Assembly: GCF_007005445.1 (NCBI RefSeq)
Contig: NZ_CP041387.1
Span: 4,355,501-4,419,500, forward strand
DNA length: 64,000 nt
Direction of reading: 5' to 3'
DNA from: Rhodopseudomonas palustris
GTDB lineage: Bacteria; Pseudomonadota; Alphaproteobacteria; Rhizobiales; Xanthobacteraceae
Shown here piece after piece: positions 42,694 to 51,460 of this stretch. The translations under genes and the position numbers were made by a program. Positions within the stretch are counted from its first letter, which is position 1; the number at the start of each line of letters is the position of its first letter. Under the pieces are notes generated by a model that had not been told where the DNA came from, made no database searches, and was given only the letters and a program-made list of their open reading frames with translations.

Positions 42694-42923
42694 CGCGCCG
42701 CCTCCGCGAGCTGCCCCATCTCGGCGAGCAGCGCCAGCGTCTGCCTAGCCTCCTCCGGATCGATCCGCGTCAGCGCGAAGCCGACATGGACCACGACGTA
42801 GTCGCCGACCGCCACGCCCTCGACCAGCGCGACGGAGATCACCTTGCCGACACCACCCAGCGACACCCGTGCCATCTGGTCCGGCAGCAGCTCGATCACT
42901 TCGGCGGGGATGGCAAGGCACAT
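42690..42923 (-). CDS. hypC: Hydrogenase maturation chaperone HypC
   Basis: This 77-residue chaperone delivers the Fe(CN)2CO group from HypD to the large subunit. The essential Cys2 is in MCLAIPAEV and the beta-barrel body ends FALTRIDPEEARQTLALL. A second HypC-type gene (hupF) lies further upstream in the cluster. The start shares a base with the hypF stop (TGATG). Confidence 0.96.
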   Translation of the reverse strand: MCLAIPAEVIELLPDQMARVSLGGVGKVISVALVEGVAVGDYVVVHVGFALTRIDPEEARQTLALLAEMGQLAEAAR

Positions 42924-45175
42924 CAGCGCAGCTCCCTTTCGGCCATCAATTGGCCGGCGATCCAGACCTGGCCGAGGCTGAGGCCGCCGTCGTTCGGCGG
43001 CACCTGCCGTGCCAGCAGCGGCACCAGCCCGTTTGCACGCAGCCGCGCGGCCAGATCCTCGCTCAGCACCCGATTGAGGAAACAGCCGCCGCCGAGCGCG
43101 ATCGTGGTGAGTCCGGTCTGCTCCGCGGCCTGCACGGCCCAGTCGGCGAGCGCGGCGGCGAGCGTGCCGTGGAACAGCTCGGCGCCGTCCTGCGCGGCCG
43201 GCCGCCCGGCGAGGTGCGCGAGCAGCGGCGAGAGATCGAGCGTGCCGGCGCCGATCTCCCAGCCGCCGCCCAGCACGCGCGGGCATTTCACCAGCGCTTC
43301 GAGCTGCATGGCCGCCTGGCCTTCGTAGCTTTGCGTCGCGCAGACCCCGAGCAGGCCGGCGGCGGCATCGAACAGCCGTCCGGCACTGGTGGTGGTCGCG
43401 CAACCGTGATTGGCGAGCATCGCGGCCAGCGCCGCCGCGCGCGGCTGATCGGCGAAGCGTGCGGCGATCTCCCGGCCCTGCCCCAGCGCATGCAGCGCCG
43501 CCGCCGCCATCCGCCACGGCTCGCGCGCCGCGGCGTCGCCGCCCGGCAGTGCCAAAGGCCGGAGATGGCCGAGCCGGGCGAAGCGCGCGCCGTCGACGCG
43601 CAGCAGCTCGCCGCCCCAATTGCCGCCGTCGCTGCCGGCGCCGTGGCCGTCGAGCACGATCCCGAGCAGCGGCGCGGCAACGCCATGCTCGGCCGCGATC
43701 GATGCGACATGGGCGTGGTGATGCTGCACGGCGATCAATGGCAATCCGAGACTCTCGGCGAAGCGGGTCGAGGCGAAATCGGCATGCAGATCATGGGCGA
43801 TCGCCGCAGGGGTCACGCCGACGAGATCCGTCAGGTGCTCGACAGTGTGTTCGAAGAACCGCACGGTGTCGGCGGTCGCCAGATCGCCGATGTGCTGCGA
43901 TACGAACGCCTCGCGGCCGCGCGTCAGCGAAACCGTATTTTTCAAGTAAGCGCCGACCGCCAGCACCGGCGGCACCGCGTGCGGCAGCGCGACCGGCTGC
44001 GGCGCGAAGCCGCGCGCCCGGCGCACGAAGGACGGCGCGCCGTCAATGATCGCCGCAACGCTGTCGTCGGCGCGCACCACGATGGCGCGGTCATGCCCGA
44101 CGATCAGATCGGCGACGCCGGCGAGCTTGCGTTCGGCATCGTCGATCACGATCGGATCCCCGCCGCCATTGGCGCTGGTCGCGACCAGCACCAGATCGAC
44201 CGGCGCGCGCTGCCAGTCACGCCCGGCAGGCGAGCCGGCGGCAGCGTGGAAGATCAGATGATGCAGCGGCGTATATGGCAGCATCACGCCGAGCGCGCCG
44301 AGCCCCGGCGCCACCGACGGCGCCAGGACGCCGCGGCTTTTCATCAGCACGACCGACCGTTCGACCGAACTCAGCAAGGCCCGCTCGGCGGCGCTCGCCT
44401 CGACGAGACGATCCAGCGACGCCTCGGAGGCCACCATCACGGCGAACGGCTTGGCGTCGCGCCCCTTGCGGCGGCGCAGCTCGGCGACCGCCATCTCGTT
44501 GGCCGCGTCGCACAGCAGATGATAGCCGCCGAGACTCTTCAGCGCGACGATGCCGCCGGCCCGCAGCCGCGCGACGATCCCGGCGATCGAATGATCGAGC
44601 CGCGGCCCGCAGGCCGGGCAGGCGACCGGCTCGGCGTGGAAGCGGCGGTTGGCCGGATCGCGATAATCGCGCGCGCAATCGGCGCACAGCGCGAATTTCG
44701 CCATCGAGGTGTTGGCACGGTCGTAAGGCAGGCGCTGCGTCAGCGTGTAGCGCGGCCCGCAATGGGTGCAGTTGACGAACGGATAGAGGTGGAAGCGGCT
44801 CGCCGGATCGAACAGCTCGTCGAGACACGCCTCGCAGGTCGCCGCATCCGCGCCGATCCGCGTCGTCACCGCACCGCCGCGGGTTTCGGCGATGTCGAAA
44901 TCGCGGTCGCCGCGGGCGTGCAGCGCTTCGGTCTCGATCGCGTCGACCCGCGCCAGCGGCGGCGCCTCGCTGCGCAGCGCCGCGATGAACTCCGGCAGCG
45001 CCGCGCCTTCGACCTCGATCAGCACGCCCTCGGCGTCGTTGGCGACGAAGCCGCCGAGCCGGTAGCGCTGCGCCAGATGGTACACGAACGGACGGAAGCC
45101 GACGCCCTGCACCGCGCCGCGCACGCGCACCCGGGCGCGCGCGGCCGAAGCGGAAACAGGCATGGCCGGCTGCAT
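42923..45175 (-). CDS. hypF: Carbamoyltransferase HypF
   Basis: This 750-residue protein makes the carbamoyl-derived CN precursor and loads HypE. Domains in order are an acylphosphatase-like part (RVRGAVQGVGFRPFVYHLA), two zinc-finger CxxC pairs (CEACLDELF, CTHCGPRY, CADCARDY, CPACGPRL), a YrdC-like domain (IVALKSLGGYHLLCDA) and a Kae1-like carbamoyltransferase domain (AHDLHADFAST, VQHHHAHVAS, GIVLDGHGAG, GGGCFLNR). An alternative ATG lies at 45163. hypB ends just upstream. Confidence 0.96.
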   Translation of the reverse strand: MQPAMPVSASAARARVRVRGAVQGVGFRPFVYHLAQRYRLGGFVANDAEGVLIEVEGAALPEFIAALRSEAPPLARVDAIETEALHARGDRDFDIAETRGGAVTTRIGADAATCEACLDELFDPASRFHLYPFVNCTHCGPRYTLTQRLPYDRANTSMAKFALCADCARDYRDPANRRFHAEPVACPACGPRLDHSIAGIVARLRAGGIVALKSLGGYHLLCDAANEMAVAELRRRKGRDAKPFAVMVASEASLDRLVEASAAERALLSSVERSVVLMKSRGVLAPSVAPGLGALGVMLPYTPLHHLIFHAAAGSPAGRDWQRAPVDLVLVATSANGGGDPIVIDDAERKLAGVADLIVGHDRAIVVRADDSVAAIIDGAPSFVRRARGFAPQPVALPHAVPPVLAVGAYLKNTVSLTRGREAFVSQHIGDLATADTVRFFEHTVEHLTDLVGVTPAAIAHDLHADFASTRFAESLGLPLIAVQHHHAHVASIAAEHGVAAPLLGIVLDGHGAGSDGGNWGGELLRVDGARFARLGHLRPLALPGGDAAAREPWRMAAAALHALGQGREIAARFADQPRAAALAAMLANHGCATTTSAGRLFDAAAGLLGVCATQSYEGQAAMQLEALVKCPRVLGGGWEIGAGTLDLSPLLAHLAGRPAAQDGAELFHGTLAAALADWAVQAAEQTGLTTIALGGGCFLNRVLSEDLAARLRANGLVPLLARQVPPNDGGLSLGQVWIAGQLMAERELR

Positions 45176-45180
45176 TGCAA

Positions 45181-46164
45181 CTACTCGGCCGCGGTCGCGG
45201 CAGCGCGGGCGGCCGCGGCGCGCTTGGCGATCCAGGCATAGAACGCCGGCATCCCCTCGCCCGTCCTGGCCGACACCGTCAGCACCTCGATCCTCGGATT
45301 GACGCGGCGGGCGTATTCGATCGTCGCCGCAAGATCGAAATCGAGATGCGGCAGCAGGTCGATCTTGTTCAACAGCAACAGATCGGACGCCGCGAACATA
45401 TGCGGATATTTCAGCGGCTTGTCCTCGCCCTCGGTGATCGACAGCACCACCACCTTGTGAGCTTCGCCGAGATCGAACGCCGCAGGGCAGACCAGATTGC
45501 CGACGTTCTCGATGAACAACAGGCCGCCCTGCGCCGGCGGCAACTGATCGAGCGCATGGCCGACCATATGGGCGTCGAGGTGGCAACCCTTGCCGGTGTT
45601 GATCTGGATCGCCGGTGCGCCGGTGGCGCGGATCCGCTCGGCGTCGTTGGCGGTCTGCTGATCGCCTTCGATCACCGCGATCGGATGCTGATCCTTCAGA
45701 TCGGTGATGGCCTTCACCAGCAGCGTGGTCTTGCCGGAGCCGGGACTGGAGACGAAATTGAGCACGAAACAGCCGGCGGCGGCGACGCGGGCTCGGTTCT
45801 CGGCCGCATAGCCGTCGTTCTTGGACAGAATATCGCGCTCGATCTGCACCACGCGCGCCTGCGTCAGGCCGGGCACATGGACGCCGGCGATGCCGCCGCC
45901 GAAATCGATGCTGCCATCCGCGGCCGCAGGGGCCTGATCGTGGTCGTGATGACCATGATCATGATGATGATCATGGTGGTGATGCGCGTGGTGGTGGCCA
46001 TGACCGTGATCATCGTGATGATGATCGTGATCGTGCGCATGATCATGGTCGTGACTGTGATCATGACTTTGATCGTGGCTGTGGTCATGACCGTGATGGT
46101 GGGCATGGCCGTGCGCCTGGCCGGGAGCCACGCTGCCGTCTCCGCATCCGCAAACCGTGCACAT
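45181..46164 (-). CDS. hypB: Nickel-binding GTPase HypB with long His-rich tail
   Basis: HypB inserts nickel into hydrogenase using GTP. This 327-residue protein opens with the metal site CTVCGCG. Residues 18-76 form a low-complexity segment with 34 His in 59 residues, a nickel-storage tail as in Bradyrhizobium HypB. The GTPase has the P-loop [25 protein letters not shown] and the NKID specificity motif. The ATG at 46164 has a clear GGAGG seven bases upstream. The tail gives a CAT/GATG-rich DNA stretch at about 45935-46115. Confidence 0.97.
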   Translation of the reverse strand: MCTVCGCGDGSVAPGQAHGHAHHHGHDHSHDQSHDHSHDHDHAHDHDHHHDDHGHGHHHAHHHHDHHHDHGHHDHDQAPAAADGSIDFGGGIAGVHVPGLTQARVVQIERDILSKNDGYAAENRARVAAAGCFVLNFVSSPGSGKTTLLVKAITDLKDQHPIAVIEGDQQTANDAERIRATGAPAIQINTGKGCHLDAHMVGHALDQLPPAQGGLLFIENVGNLVCPAAFDLGEAHKVVVLSITEGEDKPLKYPHMFAASDLLLLNKIDLLPHLDFDLAATIEYARRVNPRIEVLTVSARTGEGMPAFYAWIAKRAAAARAAATAAE

Positions 46165-46505
46165 CAATCGACCTCCAATTCCTTGATCCGCAACTCGTCA
46201 CCCGCCGTGACCTGCAATTGATAACCGCCGCAGTCCGGACACGGCTCGGCGCGCTGCGCCAGCGGCACCGTCTTGGCGCAGCTCATGCACCAGGCTTCGC
46301 CCGGCACGGTGACGACCTCGAAGCGCGCACCGGCCGCGATCCCCGCATCGGCGACCGCAGAAAAGCAGAACCGCATCGCCTCCGGCTCGACATGGCTGAG
46401 CGCCCCGATCTCGACCCAGACCGTCCGCACCCGCGCAAAATTCTGCGCGCGCGCCTCGCGCTCGATGATCTCGATCAGCCCTTCGCACAGCGCCATTTCA
46501 TGCAT
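46164..46505 (-). CDS. hypA: Nickel chaperone HypA
   Basis: HypA hands nickel to the hydrogenase precursor with HypB. This 113-residue protein has the nickel-binding N-terminus [10 protein letters not shown] and a zinc site made of two CxxC pairs ([10 protein letters not shown] and CPDC). The start overlaps the hupK stop by eight bases, and its own stop shares a base with the hypB start. Confidence 0.96.
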   Translation of the reverse strand: MHEMALCEGLIEIIEREARAQNFARVRTVWVEIGALSHVEPEAMRFCFSAVADAGIAAGARFEVVTVPGEAWCMSCAKTVPLAQRAEPCPDCGGYQLQVTAGDELRIKELEVD

Positions 46506-47607
46506 CGGCGGCCTCGCGGAAGCGCACGTCGTAGCCGACGCAAGGATCGAATGCCGCGACCAGCGCCGCGACGCGCTGCCGGTCGGGCTCGGTGGCTCGC
46601 AGATTCGTGCCGACGAGCCCGCGAGCGAGCGGACCTTCCGGATGGAAATTCCACTCGGTGGGGGCCAGGATGTCGAACTGCCGGATCGCCCCGCCGGCAT
46701 CGAGCGCAATCAGGTGATGCAGGCGGCCGCGGGCAGATTCGACGGCGGCAAGGCCGATGCCTGCGCCGAGTGGCGCGCTCTGCACGACGGTGGCGGTGTC
46801 CACGTTCCCGCGCCGCACCGCGCGCAGCAGCTCGGGCGTCGCGGCGATCTCGATCAGCCGGGCCAGCAGCCGGCCGCCGAGGCCACCGCCGAACGAAGCG
46901 ATCACCGGGTGATCCGCGTTGCGCGCGACGGCGCCGGTCTCCGGTACACGGCCCGCCAGATCAGGACGCACCGCGAAGGACGGTCCCAACGCGATCAGCC
47001 GCTCGCCGATCGCCGCATCGTCCGCTGCGGTGAGCGGATCGATCACCGCCATGCCGAATTCGGCCGCGGCGAGCAACGGCCGGTGCAGCCTGGCCAGCAA
47101 TGCGTCCGATCCGAGCCAGCGCCGGCAGGCGCCAGCATCGGCGAACGAACGCGGCGCCAGCCCGAGTGCTTCGAGTCCCTGCGCGATGCGGCTAATCGCG
47201 TCGTCGTCGAGCGGAGCGGCCGGATCGCGCGGCCGCGCCGCGATCGTCAGATCGCGCAGGTGATGGGTCAGCGACAGCGATCCGCCGCCGCCGAGCAGCA
47301 GCACGGTGCCGCGCAACAGCTCGATCATGCGTTCCGCCAGCACCGCGCTGGCCTGCGCCGCAACGATCGCCGGCGACGGCGAAATGCCGCGTGCCGCCGC
47401 GAGAGCCTGGGCCGCGGCGACGCCCTGCGCCGATGCGCACAGCGCAAACAGCCGCGGCACCAGCGCGACGACCGTCTCGCCGGATTTGCCCTGCGCCAGC
47501 CGGCCGATGCCGATCGGTCGCCGCGCGGTGATGTCGAGCCGAACGACGCGATCGCCGCGGCGGACGATTCCGACCTCGATGCGATCCTCGCCCGGCGCCG
47601 CGGTCAT
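46498..47607 (-). CDS. hupK: Hydrogenase accessory protein HupK
   Basis: This 369-residue protein is related to the hydrogenase large subunit but lacks the full set of NiFe-binding Cys. Only one Cys of the C-terminal pair remains (DPCVGYDV, compared with DPCLACSTH in HupL), and the N-terminal pair is absent. The family is thought to act as a scaffold during cofactor assembly under oxygen. Other parts keep large-subunit likeness (FDILAPTEWNFHPEGPLARG). It overlaps hupJ by four bases and hypA by eight. Confidence 0.88.
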   Translation of the reverse strand: MTAAPGEDRIEVGIVRRGDRVVRLDITARRPIGIGRLAQGKSGETVVALVPRLFALCASAQGVAAAQALAAARGISPSPAIVAAQASAVLAERMIELLRGTVLLLGGGGSLSLTHHLRDLTIAARPRDPAAPLDDDAISRIAQGLEALGLAPRSFADAGACRRWLGSDALLARLHRPLLAAAEFGMAVIDPLTAADDAAIGERLIALGPSFAVRPDLAGRVPETGAVARNADHPVIASFGGGLGGRLLARLIEIAATPELLRAVRRGNVDTATVVQSAPLGAGIGLAAVESARGRLHHLIALDAGGAIRQFDILAPTEWNFHPEGPLARGLVGTNLRATEPDRQRVAALVAAFDPCVGYDVRFREAADA

Positions 47608-48131
47608 GGCCGCCGCTCCATCCAGGCCCCGCGCAGCAGGCCGCGGCGATCGAGCGTCGTCGCCATCTTGCCCGGAGCTTGCGGCGGCGGCGTCTCATCA
47701 GCGGCCTGTTCGGGCTCGAGCACCGCGGCGAGCGCGGCCGCCGCAGCCGCTTCCGCCGCCGCCTGATCGGCGAAGCCGAACATCGGCGAGAACAGCGAGC
47801 AGCTTTCGATTCCGCCGAAGCCGTCGAGGCGTCCGATGGTGAACTCCAGCGCGCCGACCGGCAGCACGTGCGTCACCGCCTCGCCCTGGCCTTGTGTGGC
47901 AGCAGCCCCGGGATCGAGCGGCATCCGCACCAGATTCATGAACCACGGCGTGACGATCACCCCGAACGCGACGTCTCGGCGGGCGCGAAAACCGATCGCG
48001 GCGACGTCGAGCGCGGGATTGAACACCGGCAGGTCGCGCATCGCCGGCACCGCCGCGCGGTAGATCGCCGCCACCGCCTCGCCGGCGGCGCGGGCTTCGG
48101 CATCGCGCGGCTCGGTCGGCTCAGTGGTCAT
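47604..48131 (-). CDS. hupJ: Hydrogenase assembly chaperone HupJ (HybE family)
   Basis: This 175-residue protein resembles the HybE/HupJ/HoxT family involved in small-subunit assembly or Tat proofreading. The core is FRARRDVAFGVIVTPWFMNL, then VLPVGALEFTIGRLDGFGGI and ESCSLFSPMFGF. The tail carries an Ala/Pro-rich extension. It overlaps hupI by 11 bases and hupK by four. Confidence 0.88.
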   Translation of the reverse strand: MTTEPTEPRDAEARAAGEAVAAIYRAAVPAMRDLPVFNPALDVAAIGFRARRDVAFGVIVTPWFMNLVRMPLDPGAAATQGQGEAVTHVLPVGALEFTIGRLDGFGGIESCSLFSPMFGFADQAAAEAAAAAALAAVLEPEQAADETPPPQAPGKMATTLDRRGLLRGAWMERRP

Positions 48132-48333
48132 CGTCCAGCCTCAGGAATTTGGCCGGGGGCGCATCGCAGGTCGGGCAGCACCAGTCGTCGGGCAGCGCCG
48201 CGAACGGCGTGCCCGGCGCGGCGCGGCCGAGCGGATCGCCTTCGGCCGGGTCGTACACCGTCCAGCACACCCCGCATTCCATCCGGGTGCGCGGGTCTGT
48301 TTCGCTGTCGTGCGACGTGGCGAACTCGGTCAT
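48121..48333 (-). CDS. hupI: Rubredoxin HupI
   Basis: This 70-residue rubredoxin has two Cys pairs (MECGVCWTVYDP and WCCPTCDAPPAKF) that hold one iron. In hup clusters such rubredoxins support hydrogenase assembly in the presence of oxygen. The start at 48333 overlaps the hupH stop (ATGA). Confidence 0.94.
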   Translation of the reverse strand: MTEFATSHDSETDPRTRMECGVCWTVYDPAEGDPLGRAAPGTPFAALPDDWCCPTCDAPPAKFLRLDDDH

Positions 48334-49196
48334 CGGAAATACGCCTCGATGATCTCGCCGAGGCGTTCGGCGGAGTCGTGGAAGTCTTCGTCGGCGGCCC
48401 GCACCGCGGCCGGCACGTCGCCGATCTCGATGGTGTCGAGGATCGGCGTGTCCATCGCGTTGAGGAACTGCACCGACCAGACATGGCGCGCGCCGGTCGC
48501 CAGCACCCGGCAGCTGCCATAGCCGCGCGACCATAGCTGGATCGCGCCATTGCCGAGTGTGGTGGCGAGGTGATCCATGTCGGCTTCGTTCATCGGCAGC
48601 AGCGTGAAGTTGATGACGTGCGACGGCTGGCCGATCTGGTGCGCCGCCATCCGCTCGCGGATTTCCGCCAGCACCGGCTGCACGTTCATCGCGCCGGCCG
48701 GCGGCGCGGTGATGGCGATGTCGGTCGCCGGGAAATCCTGCGCGGCACGGCTGACGATCGCCGGGATCGAGCCAATTTCCAGGTAATCGCGCGCCGGTCC
48801 GTCGGCGTCGCCCTCGATCCGCACCCGCCACAGCCCGGCGAGCACCGATTCCTGCACCTGCGCGACCCGGCGATCGGGCAGCGCGACGATGCCGGAGACC
48901 TCACCTTCGCCGAGGATGTCGTCGAGCAGGCTGCGCTCGGCCTGCGACAGATGATCGATCGATAGCAGCGTGGTCGGGCCTTCGACGCGCTGCGCCGCGA
49001 GCGCCTCGGCGAGCTGCGTCAGCGTGCCGGCGAGCAGCGGGCATTGCCGCGTCAATTCCTCGCCGCCGCGGGTCGCCAATGCGGCGATCGCGCCGGCGCC
49101 GGTGACGCCGAACCGCCCGGCGTCGCCCGCGCCGATCGGCAGCAGCGTCATTTCGATGTCGTCGCTGTCCGGCTTGGCCGAGTAGCCCACTCTCAT
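48330..49196 (-). CDS. hupH: Hydrogenase accessory protein HupH
   Basis: This 288-residue protein belongs to the HupH/HyaF family, needed for maturation of the small subunit. Family blocks seen are GEGEVSGIV, VQESVLAGLWRVR, a central VINFTLLPMNEADMDHLATT and LGNGAIQLWSRGYGSCRV with the conserved Cys. It overlaps hupG and hupI by ATGA junctions. The biochemical action is not known. Confidence 0.92.
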   Translation of the reverse strand: MRVGYSAKPDSDDIEMTLLPIGAGDAGRFGVTGAGAIAALATRGGEELTRQCPLLAGTLTQLAEALAAQRVEGPTTLLSIDHLSQAERSLLDDILGEGEVSGIVALPDRRVAQVQESVLAGLWRVRIEGDADGPARDYLEIGSIPAIVSRAAQDFPATDIAITAPPAGAMNVQPVLAEIRERMAAHQIGQPSHVINFTLLPMNEADMDHLATTLGNGAIQLWSRGYGSCRVLATGARHVWSVQFLNAMDTPILDTIEIGDVPAAVRAADEDFHDSAERLGEIIEAYFR

Positions 49197-49594
49197 GACC
49201 GCAGCTCCGCTTCGCCGTGCCGATCGACCTCGGCCAGCATCGCGCCGATCTGCGCCAGATAGCTGGACCAATCCTGGATCTTGGCGATCACCCCGAGGGT
49301 GCGCCCCGGCTGCACCACCGCCAGGCTCGGGCACACCGCGACGCCGAACCGCGCCATCAGGCCGCGTTCGGCCTCGGCGGCGATTTCGGCCGCGACCAGC
49401 CGGCCCGGAAACGCATTGATCAGTTCCGGCAGCACCACGGCGAGATCCGCGGCCTCCGGAAAGCGCGCGGCATCGCCGCGGAAGAACAGCACGACGATCC
49501 TGCCGGAGCGGGCGATGAAGTCGTCGACGCCGGCTTCGTCCACCAATGCCGGTGGATTTGGCCGCGCAGCCGCGTGCGCGAGCGAGCCGCTCAT
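49193..49594 (-). CDS. hupG: Hydrogenase accessory protein HupG (HyaE family)
   Basis: This 133-residue protein has the thioredoxin-like HyaE/HupG fold without a redox CxxC (VVLFFRGDAARFPEAADLAV, GVAVCPSLAVVQPGRTLG). HyaE-type proteins bind the Tat signal of the small subunit as proofreading chaperones. The start at 49594 follows GGAGGAAAC. It is the first gene after a 220-base gap that holds a sigma-54-type promoter, so it heads a second transcription unit. Confidence 0.9.
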   Translation of the reverse strand: MSGSLAHAAARPNPPALVDEAGVDDFIARSGRIVVLFFRGDAARFPEAADLAVVLPELINAFPGRLVAAEIAAEAERGLMARFGVAVCPSLAVVQPGRTLGVIAKIQDWSSYLAQIGAMLAEVDRHGEAELRS

Positions 49595-49644
49595 GTTTCC
49601 TCCACTCCCGTTCCGGCGCTTGTTGTTATCGCCGTCGCTGATTG

Positions 49645-49660
49645 AGCAAGCGACGTGCCA
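49645..49660 (-). promoter_or_regulatory. Sigma-54 promoter upstream of hupG
   Basis: Read on the minus strand the site is TGGCAC-GTCGC-TTGCT, a perfect match to the -24/-12 consensus, with exactly ten bases between GG and GC. The inferred start near 49635 gives a 40-base leader to hupG. It lies in the only long gap within the hup-hyp cluster. Confidence 0.78.
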
Positions 49661-49701
49661 GCCGGAGATTGCCTCGAATTGGCAGCAAACTAACCATTTT
49701 G

Positions 49702-49721
49702 CGATCGGTTCTGACCAATCG
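49702..49721. promoter_or_regulatory. Possible activator site upstream of the hupG promoter
   Basis: An imperfect inverted repeat (minus strand CGATTGGTCAGAACCGATCG) is centred about 77 bases upstream of the inferred hupG transcript start. It shares a TTG/TCAG core with the palindrome upstream of hupS and could bind HupR. The evidence is weak. Confidence 0.3.
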
Positions 49722-49814
49722 CCCGCTGCCGAGGTGGGCCTATGGAAACATAGTAACCGGCAGACGGGAAGTAGACTTGCAGATGACGCGCATTGCTGCG
49801 CGAACGGATCGCAA

Positions 49815-50117
49815 CTACTGCGGGTCGCGGCGCAGATGTGCGGGCAGTTCGGGCTCGCGATCGATCAGGTCGGCGAACAGATGCTCGAACGGTCTGCCCT
49901 CCAGCGCGGCGGCGACGCCGTCCAGCGCGTCGTCGATCAGCCGCGCCTCTTCGGGGTCGAGCCGGCGGATCGCGCTGTCGATGAACACCAGAAGCTGATC
50001 ACCCGGCGCGACCTCGCCGATCAGCATGGTCGAGACGCTGCGATGCTCGCCGCGGCGCACGCACAGCGCGCTGCCCTCCTCGGTCGAAATCACCGTCATG
50101 GGAAGACCGACGCACAT
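49815..50117 (-). CDS. hupF: HypC-family chaperone HupF
   Basis: This 100-residue HypC paralogue begins MCVGLPMTV with the essential Cys2 and continues through a HypC-like barrel (GDQLLVFIDSAIRRLDPEEA). It has a C-terminal extension (about residues 80-100) absent from HypC. In Rhizobium, HupF stabilises the large subunit in oxygen as well as acting with HypC. It is followed by a 220-base gap before hupG. Confidence 0.93.
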   Translation of the reverse strand: MCVGLPMTVISTEEGSALCVRRGEHRSVSTMLIGEVAPGDQLLVFIDSAIRRLDPEEARLIDDALDGVAAALEGRPFEHLFADLIDREPELPAHLRRDPQ

Positions 50118-50138
50118 CGCAGCAAGCTCGCCGAGCGA

Positions 50139-50732
50139 TCACAACGGCAGAGCGAGCGCGACACCGGCGGCCGCGATCGCGCCGCCGGCAAAACGCAGCG
50201 ACCGCGCCGGCGCGAACCGCGGCAGAGTGGCGCCGAGCGCGAGGCCGAGCCCGTGCAGCAGCGCGGTGGCGGCGACGAAGCCGGCCCCATAAGCGAGCGG
50301 CTGCGCCAGCGCCGGCATTTCGGCGCCGTGGGCATAGCCGTGGAACAGGCCGAACAGCGCCACCATCGCGGCCGCGGCCGCCGTCGGCACCCGCACCGAC
50401 AGCGCCACCAGCACGCCGAGCGCGATCACCGACAGCGCGATCATCGGCTCGACCGCCGGCAGCGAGACGCCGGACGCGCCAAGCGTCGCGCCAATGGCCA
50501 GCAGCGCCACGAAGCTCGCCGGTACGCTCCAGCGCGCCGCGCCGCCGAGCGACCACGCCCACAGGCCGACCGCGACCATCGCCAGCAGATGATCGAGGCC
50601 GCTGAACGGATGCACGAAGCCGGCGGCAAAGCCGTCCGCCGCCATCGGGTGGACGCCGGTGTGAGCCTCGGCGAAGCCGGACAGGCCGAGCAGCGCAATC
50701 AGGGCGGCACCGGCGCGGAGCAGATGGGTCAT
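50139..50732 (-). CDS. hupE: HupE/UreJ family metal permease
   Basis: This 197-residue membrane protein has a signal peptide (ending FAEAH) and about six transmembrane helices. The HupE/UreJ signature is present: FVHPFSGLDHLLAMVAVGLW, followed later by FGLFHGYAHGAEMP. Members take up nickel for hydrogenase or urease. It sits between hupD and hupF, and no urease genes are near, so hydrogenase supply is the likely role. Confidence 0.92.
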   Translation of the reverse strand: MTHLLRAGAALIALLGLSGFAEAHTGVHPMAADGFAAGFVHPFSGLDHLLAMVAVGLWAWSLGGAARWSVPASFVALLAIGATLGASGVSLPAVEPMIALSVIALGVLVALSVRVPTAAAAAMVALFGLFHGYAHGAEMPALAQPLAYGAGFVAATALLHGLGLALGATLPRFAPARSLRFAGGAIAAAGVALALPL

Positions 50733-50745
50733 GCGGTTTCCTCGC

Positions 50746-51333
50746 TCAGATCGTGGGAGATGCGGCGGCGTCGCGCCGTTCGTAATGGTCGTGGTCGAGA
50801 TCGTTGGCCAGCAGCGCGGCGCCCTCCGGCAGCGGTTCGGCGCGACGCGCCACCGCGATGCCCCACTCCGCCAGAATAGCACAGGCCATCGCCAGCGACG
50901 GAGCGATACGGGCGCGCACCGGCTCGGTCAGTGCCCCGCCCCAGTTTTCCAGATCGAGCGGCTGACAGCCGATCAGCGCCAGCTCGCGCGGCGCCGCGCC
51001 GAGCAGATCGGCGGCGCTCAGCACCTCCTGAAACCCGGTCTGATGCAGGCTCATCTTCTTGGCGCCGGTGAATTTCGGCACCTCGTCGCCGCGCACCAGC
51101 TTCAGGGTGCCGGGCTCGAGGCCGTAGTCGATCGCGTCGAACACCAGCAGGTGGTCGTGGTCCTGCAGGAAGTTGACCAGATACAGCCCCTGGGTGCCGC
51201 CATCCAGCACGGTGACGTTGGCCGGCACGTCGTAGGCGCGATGAAACGCCTCGACGGCGCGGACGCCGAAGCCTTCGTCGGCCCACAGAATGTTGCCGAT
51301 ACCGAGGATCAGGACGCGGGGCGCATCTGTCAT
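50746..51333 (-). CDS. hupD: Hydrogenase maturation protease HupD
   Basis: This 195-residue endopeptidase removes the C-terminal peptide of HupL once nickel is in place. The nickel-sensing residues are the Glu in ILWADEGFGVRAVE, the Asp in LLVFDAIDYG and the His in MSLHQTGFQEVL. The start at 51333 is the ATG of MTDAPRVLILGIGN. The target extension is visible at the end of HupL. A palindromic repeat lies between it and hupC. Confidence 0.95.
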   Translation of the reverse strand: MTDAPRVLILGIGNILWADEGFGVRAVEAFHRAYDVPANVTVLDGGTQGLYLVNFLQDHDHLLVFDAIDYGLEPGTLKLVRGDEVPKFTGAKKMSLHQTGFQEVLSAADLLGAAPRELALIGCQPLDLENWGGALTEPVRARIAPSLAMACAILAEWGIAVARRAEPLPEGAALLANDLDHDHYERRDAAASPTI

Positions 51334-51353
51334 GGAGTTCTCACGTTTCAATG

Positions 51354-51436
51354 CGTCATTGCGAGGAGCGAAGCGACGAAGCAATCCAGCTCCATGCACC
51401 GCACCTCTGGATTGCTTCGCTGCGCTCGCAATGACG
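51354..51436. repeat. Palindromic intergenic repeat between hupD and hupC
   Basis: The left arm (51354-51389, starting CGTCATTGCGAG) and right arm (51407-51436, ending CGCAATGACG) are inverted copies that differ mainly by a six-base insertion in the left arm. This TCATTGCGAG...GCAATCCAG type of repeat is widely scattered in bacterial intergenic regions. Here it would form a long stem in the hupSLC-D transcript. Confidence 0.75.
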
Positions 51437-51460
51437 GGGAGAAACCCACTTCAACCAACC

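Noticed and set aside
45935..46115. Repeated CAT/GATG tract taken at first for a CRISPR or satellite repeat
   Set aside because: It is the coding sequence of the His-rich tail of HypB, with no regular repeat-spacer structure.
46498..47607. hupK considered as a broken copy of a hydrogenase large-subunit gene
   Set aside because: The frame is intact, it is embedded in an operon with overlapping starts and stops, and loss of the metal-binding Cys is normal for the HupK family.
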